Both the position numbers and the translations under genes were made by a program. The notes beneath the pieces are model-generated. The model worked only from the letters and a program-made list of their open reading frames with translations, did not search any database and was not told the DNA's origin. Source: CAVSRC01 sp963732845 (GTDB lineage: Bacteria > Pseudomonadota > Alphaproteobacteria > Rhizobiales > Kaistiaceae). From it: DNA of 64,000 nucleotides. The DNA lies in the NCBI GenBank assembly GCA_963732845.1, contig CAVTBE010000021.1:1-64000 (forward strand), given 5' to 3'. Positions 60,711 to 64,000 of this stretch are shown piece after piece. The stretch's first letter is position 1; every line of letters begins with the position of its first letter.

Positions 60711-61085
60711 GTGCAGCCGGTCTACTTGTTCACTCTCGCTTCCCAGCATGAGCGTTGGGCAACGGTGCGCCAGGCCGCGTTGACCAGCAACATCGCCAAC
60801 GCCAACACGCAGGGCTACACCGCCGTCGACGTCGCTCCGTTCTCGGTCGTTCTCGACGACACGGCGCAGGTGACCCTGGCGCGCACCGCGCCCGGCCATC
60901 TCAGCGCCTCGGGCGAATCGGGCGACGCGGCCCAGCGCGACTGGACGTTCAGGCCGACCGACGAGCCGGTCGCCATCGACCAGCAACTGATGAAGGCCGA
61001 CGAAACCAACCGCGCCTTCGCGCTCGACACCAGCATCGTGAAAGCATTCCACCGCATGCTGTTGACTGCCGTGAGGTCGGTGTGA
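60711..61085 (+). CDS. flgB: Flagellar basal-body rod protein FlgB
   Basis: A 124-residue proximal rod protein with the rod N-terminus VRQAALTSNIANANTQGYTA and C-terminal AFALDTSIVKAFHRMLLTAV. The GTG at 60711 has AGGAGG five bases upstream and is preferred to the GTG at 60690. It is the first gene of the run flgB-flgC-fliE-flgG-flgA-flgI, and its stop overlaps the flgC start. Confidence 0.91.
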   Translation: MQPVYLFTLASQHERWATVRQAALTSNIANANTQGYTAVDVAPFSVVLDDTAQVTLARTAPGHLSASGESGDAAQRDWTFRPTDEPVAIDQQLMKADETNRAFALDTSIVKAFHRMLLTAVRSV

Positions 61086-61504
61086 TGATCGATCCGCTGC
61101 GCGCCGCCACCAGCATCGCCGGGGCCGGACTGGAAGCCCAGTCGGTGCGCCTGCGTGTGGTATCGGAAAACCTCGCCAATGCCCAGTCGGTGGGCAAGAC
61201 GCCGGGGGCCGATCCCTACCGGCGCAAGACCGTCGTCTTCGCCAGCGAATTCGATCAGCTGATCGGCGCCGCGACCGTCGAGGTCAAGCAGATCGGCACC
61301 GACCAGTCGCCGTTCCGTGTCGAGCACGATCCCAGCAACCCGGTCGCCGACCAGGACGGCAACGTCAAGTTGCCGAATGTCAACATGCTGGTCGAAATGG
61401 CCGACATGCGCGAGGCGAGCCGGTCGTACGAGGCCAATCTGCAGATGGTCAAGGCGACCCGAACGATGACCTCCGAGATTCTCGACCTGTTGAGGAACAG
61501 CTGA
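61085..61504 (+). CDS. flgC: Flagellar basal-body rod protein FlgC
   Basis: A 139-residue proximal rod protein. The N-terminus has ATSIAGAGLEAQSVRLRVVS and ENLANAQSVGKTPG with DPYRRK; the C-terminus has VEMADMREASRSYEANLQMV. These are FlgC-typical. The ATG at 61085 overlaps the flgB stop (TGATG). Confidence 0.94.
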   Translation: MIDPLRAATSIAGAGLEAQSVRLRVVSENLANAQSVGKTPGADPYRRKTVVFASEFDQLIGAATVEVKQIGTDQSPFRVEHDPSNPVADQDGNVKLPNVNMLVEMADMREASRSYEANLQMVKATRTMTSEILDLLRNS

Positions 61505-61506
61505 AG

Positions 61507-61812
61507 ATGATCAGTGCGCTCTCCGGATTGCGGTCGGTCACCAGCACCGCCGATGTCACCCGGCCGGCGGCGCCGTCGCCGACGGCGGCGGGCGGGGCCG
61601 ATTTCGGCAAGGTGCTTTCCGATGTCGCCACCAACACGGCCGATGCCCTCAAGGCCGGCGAATCGGCCGCCATCGGTGGCATCACCGGCAGCCGTTCGGT
61701 GCAGTCGGTGGTCGACGCCATGCTCAATGCCGAGCAGGCGCTGCAGACGGCTATCGCGGTCCGCGACAAGCTGGTTTCCGCCTATCAGGAAATCAGCCGG
61801 ATGAGCATTTAG
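61507..61812 (+). CDS. fliE: Flagellar hook-basal body protein FliE
   Basis: A 101-residue adaptor between the MS ring and rod: FGKVLSDVATNTADALKAGE, then VVDAMLNAEQALQTAIAVRD and YQEISRMSI at the C-terminus, the conserved FliE end. It begins two bases after the flgC stop and is followed by flgG. Confidence 0.93.
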   Translation: MISALSGLRSVTSTADVTRPAAPSPTAAGGADFGKVLSDVATNTADALKAGESAAIGGITGSRSVQSVVDAMLNAEQALQTAIAVRDKLVSAYQEISRMSI

Positions 61813-61829
61813 GTAAAGGAGTAGCATCC

Positions 61830-62612
61830 ATGCGCGCCCTGGCCATTGCGGCAACCGGCATGTCGGCTCAACAGACCAATGTTGAGGTGATCGCCAACAA
61901 CATCGCCAATATCAACACCACCGCGTTCAAGCGCGCGCGGGCGGAATTCTCCGATCTCATCTACCAGACCGACCGGGCCGAGGGCGTGCCCAACCGTGGC
62001 GGCGAGGAGGTGGTGCCGGAGGGCGCCCAGATCGGCCTCGGCGTGCGTACGGTCGGGGTGCGCAATCTCCACATCCAGGGATCGCTGGCACAGACCTCGA
62101 ACCCGCTCGACGTGGCCATCAACGGGCGCGGATGGTTCCAGATCACGGGGCCGAGCGGCGAGACGCTCTATACCCGCGCCGGCTCGTTCAACAAGAACGG
62201 AAGCGGCCAGGTGGTCACCGGCGACGGCTATGTCGTCAATCCGTCGATGACCATCCCGAGCGATGCTACCGCCATCACCATCAACGAATCGGGCGAGGTC
62301 TACGCAACCGTCAACGACACGCCGCAGCTTCTCGGCCAGCTGTCGCTCGTCGATTTCGCCAATGACGGCGGCCTGCAGCCGCTCGGCAACAATCTCTACC
62401 GCGAGACCACGGCTTCGGGCTCGCCGATCGAGGGTGTCGCCGGCGATCCCGGCTTCGGCTCGATCCATCAGGGCTATCTCGAACAGTCGAACGTCGATCC
62501 CGTACGCGAGATCACCGAGCTGATCTCGGCGCAGCGCGCCTACGAGATGAACTCCAAGGTCATCCAGGCGGCCGACGAAATGCAACAGCAAGTCTCCCAA
62601 GGCATCAAGTGA
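61830..62612 (+). CDS. flgG: Flagellar distal rod protein FlgG
   Basis: A 260-residue distal rod protein. The N-terminus is MRALAIAATGMSAQQTNVEV followed by IANNIANINTTAFKRARAEF; the C-terminus has YLEQSNVDPVREITELISAQ and RAYEMNSKVI. The ATG at 61830 has AAAGGAG about 9 bases upstream. Its stop overlaps the flgA GTG. Confidence 0.95.
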   Translation: MRALAIAATGMSAQQTNVEVIANNIANINTTAFKRARAEFSDLIYQTDRAEGVPNRGGEEVVPEGAQIGLGVRTVGVRNLHIQGSLAQTSNPLDVAINGRGWFQITGPSGETLYTRAGSFNKNGSGQVVTGDGYVVNPSMTIPSDATAITINESGEVYATVNDTPQLLGQLSLVDFANDGGLQPLGNNLYRETTASGSPIEGVAGDPGFGSIHQGYLEQSNVDPVREITELISAQRAYEMNSKVIQAADEMQQQVSQGIK

Positions 62613-63109
62613 CCGGTGACATGACCATCCGCCGTTTCCTCTCGCGCGCAGCGGTGAGCCTGGCAGGGCTCGTCGGGCTCGTCGGCTGTCTGGCGGCAGG
62701 CGTTGCCGCCGCGGCGCCGCCCGAGACGCTGCCGGTGCCCGCGGTGACGATCTATCCGGGCGACACGATCGCCGCCGACATGCTCGGCACCGGCACCTTC
62801 CCGGCCGGAACCGTGGACAACTTTCCGGTGATCGCATCGCGCAACGAGCTGGTCGGCAAGGTCGCCCGGCGCACGCTCCTGCCGGGGCGGCTGATCGTGC
62901 GCAACACGGTCGGCGAGCCGGACCTCGTGCAGAAGGGCAAGATCGTCGCCATCCGCTTCACCCAGGGCCCGCTGACGATCACCGCATCGGTGCTCGCCCT
63001 GCAGTCGGGTGCGCTCAACGACATGATCCAGGTCCGCAACATCGACAGCGGCAAGGTGGTCGTCGCCACCGTCGCCGCCGACGGCAGCGTGCGTGTCGAC
63101 GCCAGATGA
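62609..63109 (+). CDS. flgA: P-ring assembly chaperone FlgA
   Basis: A 166-residue periplasmic protein. An N-terminal signal peptide (LVGLVGCLAAGVAAAAP) precedes an SAF-type domain: TIYPGDTIAADMLGTGTFPA, VGKVARRTLLPGRLIVRNTV, and a C-terminal IRFTQGPLTITASVLALQSG. FlgA assists assembly of the P ring formed by FlgI, encoded next. The GTG at 62609 overlaps flgG; an ATG at 62621 is possible. Confidence 0.88.
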   Translation: MTGDMTIRRFLSRAAVSLAGLVGLVGCLAAGVAAAAPPETLPVPAVTIYPGDTIAADMLGTGTFPAGTVDNFPVIASRNELVGKVARRTLLPGRLIVRNTVGEPDLVQKGKIVAIRFTQGPLTITASVLALQSGALNDMIQVRNIDSGKVVVATVAADGSVRVDAR

Positions 63110-64000
63110 AGCGCCTCCTGCTCATCGCCGCGGCCGCCGTGCTGATCGCCTCGGGCGCGCAGGCGACACGCATCAAAGACATCTCCACCATCCAGGCGGC
63201 GCGTGAGAACCAGCTCATCGGCTACGGCCTGGTAGTCGGCCTGCAGGCAACCGGCGATTCGATGCGCAACGCGCCGTTCACCGAGCACGCCCTGCAGTCG
63301 ATGCTCGACCGCATCGGCATCAACGTGAGCAGCGGCCAGATGCGCATCCGCAATGTCGCCGGCGTCATGGTCACCGCCAGCCTGCCGCCCTACGCCTCGT
63401 CGGGCACGCGCATCGACATCGACGTCTCGTCGATCGGCGACGCGACCTCGCTGAAGGGCGGCACCCTGCTGATGACACCGCTGACCGGCGCCGACGGGCA
63501 GGTCTATGCCGTGGCACAGGGCCCGATCTCCGGCTCGGGCTTCGTCGCCGCCGGCTATGCGGCGAGCGTGACGGAAGGCGTGGCGACCGGCGGACGCATC
63601 CCCAATGGCGCCGTAGTCGAACGTGCCATCCCCGGCACGTTCGAGGCCACGCGTCAGCTCGTCGTCGAGCTTTTCAATGCCGATTTCGCAACCGCCACGC
63701 AGGTCGCCGACGTGATCAATGCCTATGCGCAGAGCCGCTTCGGCCACGCGGTCGCGCATGAGCGCGACATGCGCTCGATCGTACTGGCGCGACCGAATGA
63801 AATCAGCGCCACCCGTTTCATGGCGGAGGTCGGCGAACTGCTGGTCTCGCCCGACGCACCGGCGCGCGTGGTCATCAACGAGCGCACCGGAACCGTGGTC
63901 ATCGGCCAGGACGTGCAGATATCGACCGTGGCGGTGACTCACGGAACGTTGACGGTGCGCGTCTCCGAGACCCCCTTTGCCTCGCAGCCACCGGCGCTCT
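63106..64000 (+). CDS. flgI: Flagellar P-ring protein FlgI (cut by the window edge)
   Basis: The ATG at 63106 overlaps the flgA stop and opens a frame that runs off the right edge without a stop, giving 298 visible residues of about 370. It has a signal peptide (LLLIAAAAVLIASGAQA) and FlgI motifs: RIKDISTIQAARENQLIGYG, LVVGLQATGDSMRN, SIGDATSLKGGTLLMTPLTG and VVINERTGTVVIGQDV. It forms the periplasmic P ring around the rod. Confidence 0.95.
   Translation, partial: MKRLLLIAAAAVLIASGAQATRIKDISTIQAARENQLIGYGLVVGLQATGDSMRNAPFTEHALQSMLDRIGINVSSGQMRIRNVAGVMVTASLPPYASSGTRIDIDVSSIGDATSLKGGTLLMTPLTGADGQVYAVAQGPISGSGFVAAGYAASVTEGVATGGRIPNGAVVERAIPGTFEATRQLVVELFNADFATATQVADVINAYAQSRFGHAVAHERDMRSIVLARPNEISATRFMAEVGELLVSPDAPARVVINERTGTVVIGQDVQISTVAVTHGTLTVRVSETPFASQPPAL

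Noticed and set aside
1..64000. CRISPR arrays, rRNA and tRNA genes, prophage or conjugation genes
   Set aside because: No regularly spaced repeats, no rRNA or tRNA sequences and no phage or transfer genes were recognised on either strand; the only mobile element found is the IS630-type insertion.

Overview
The window is GC-rich DNA densely packed with bacterial genes. The flagellar gene set (flaF, flbT, a DUF1217 protein, FlgJ reduced to its rod-binding domain, a rhizobial-type MotA, and the block motA-fliM-fliN-fliG-flhB followed by flgB-flgC-fliE-flgG-flgA-flgI) points to an alphaproteobacterium of the Hyphomicrobiales (Rhizobiales). The many sugar ABC and TRAP transport operons fit a soil or plant-associated member. 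I cannot name the genus; a Kaistia-like relative is only a guess.

Positions 1-6200 hold a carbohydrate cluster, mostly on the minus strand: a D-2-hydroxyacid dehydrogenase end (plus strand), an FGGY kinase, a DeoC-type aldolase, an RpiR-family regulator, a cupin-type glucose-6-phosphate isomerase and a decaying SorC-family regulator. Positions 6223-12707 form one compact plus-strand operon: GntR regulator, HSL-type esterase, a family-1 sugar ABC transporter without its own ATPase (its binding-protein gene carries a one-base frameshift), a sugar-phosphate isomerase/epimerase and a Gfo/Idh/MocA dehydrogenase. Positions 13016-16822 encode a FecR-domain membrane protein next to a CHASE2-PAS-GGDEF-EAL c-di-GMP protein.

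Positions 16950-21566 pair a GntR regulator and a DapA-family aldolase with a divergent TRAP transporter (DctP-DctQ-DctM). Positions 21849-28300 are a ribose-type ABC operon followed by a cyclase-family hydrolase and an amidase; its binding-protein gene is split inside the signal-peptide codons by an IS630-family element. Positions 28312-35542 hold a ROK regulator, an MBL-fold (lactonase-like) hydrolase, a second ribose-type ABC system and a divergent LacI regulator. Positions 35834-42538 hold a fucose/arabinose-isomerase-like protein, an acyl-CoA ligase, a TPP-dependent enzyme, a YxFxxD-motif secreted protein and an FMN-binding-domain protein.

From 42553 to the right edge the window is flagellar: export apparatus (FlhA, FliR, FliQ, FlhB, FliI), rod and hook (FlgB, C, E, F, G, D, K, L, FliE, FlgJ, FlgA, FlgI), motor and switch (MotA, FliM, FliN, FliG) and the flagellin regulators FlaF and FlbT. 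FlgI runs off the edge. Upstream of several flagellar transcription units I see a recurring element, CGCGCAAGC or a shorter GGCAAG version, always pointing toward the gene; two copies form a 56-bp dyad between the divergent DUF1217 and motA units. No rRNA, tRNA or CRISPR array was seen.
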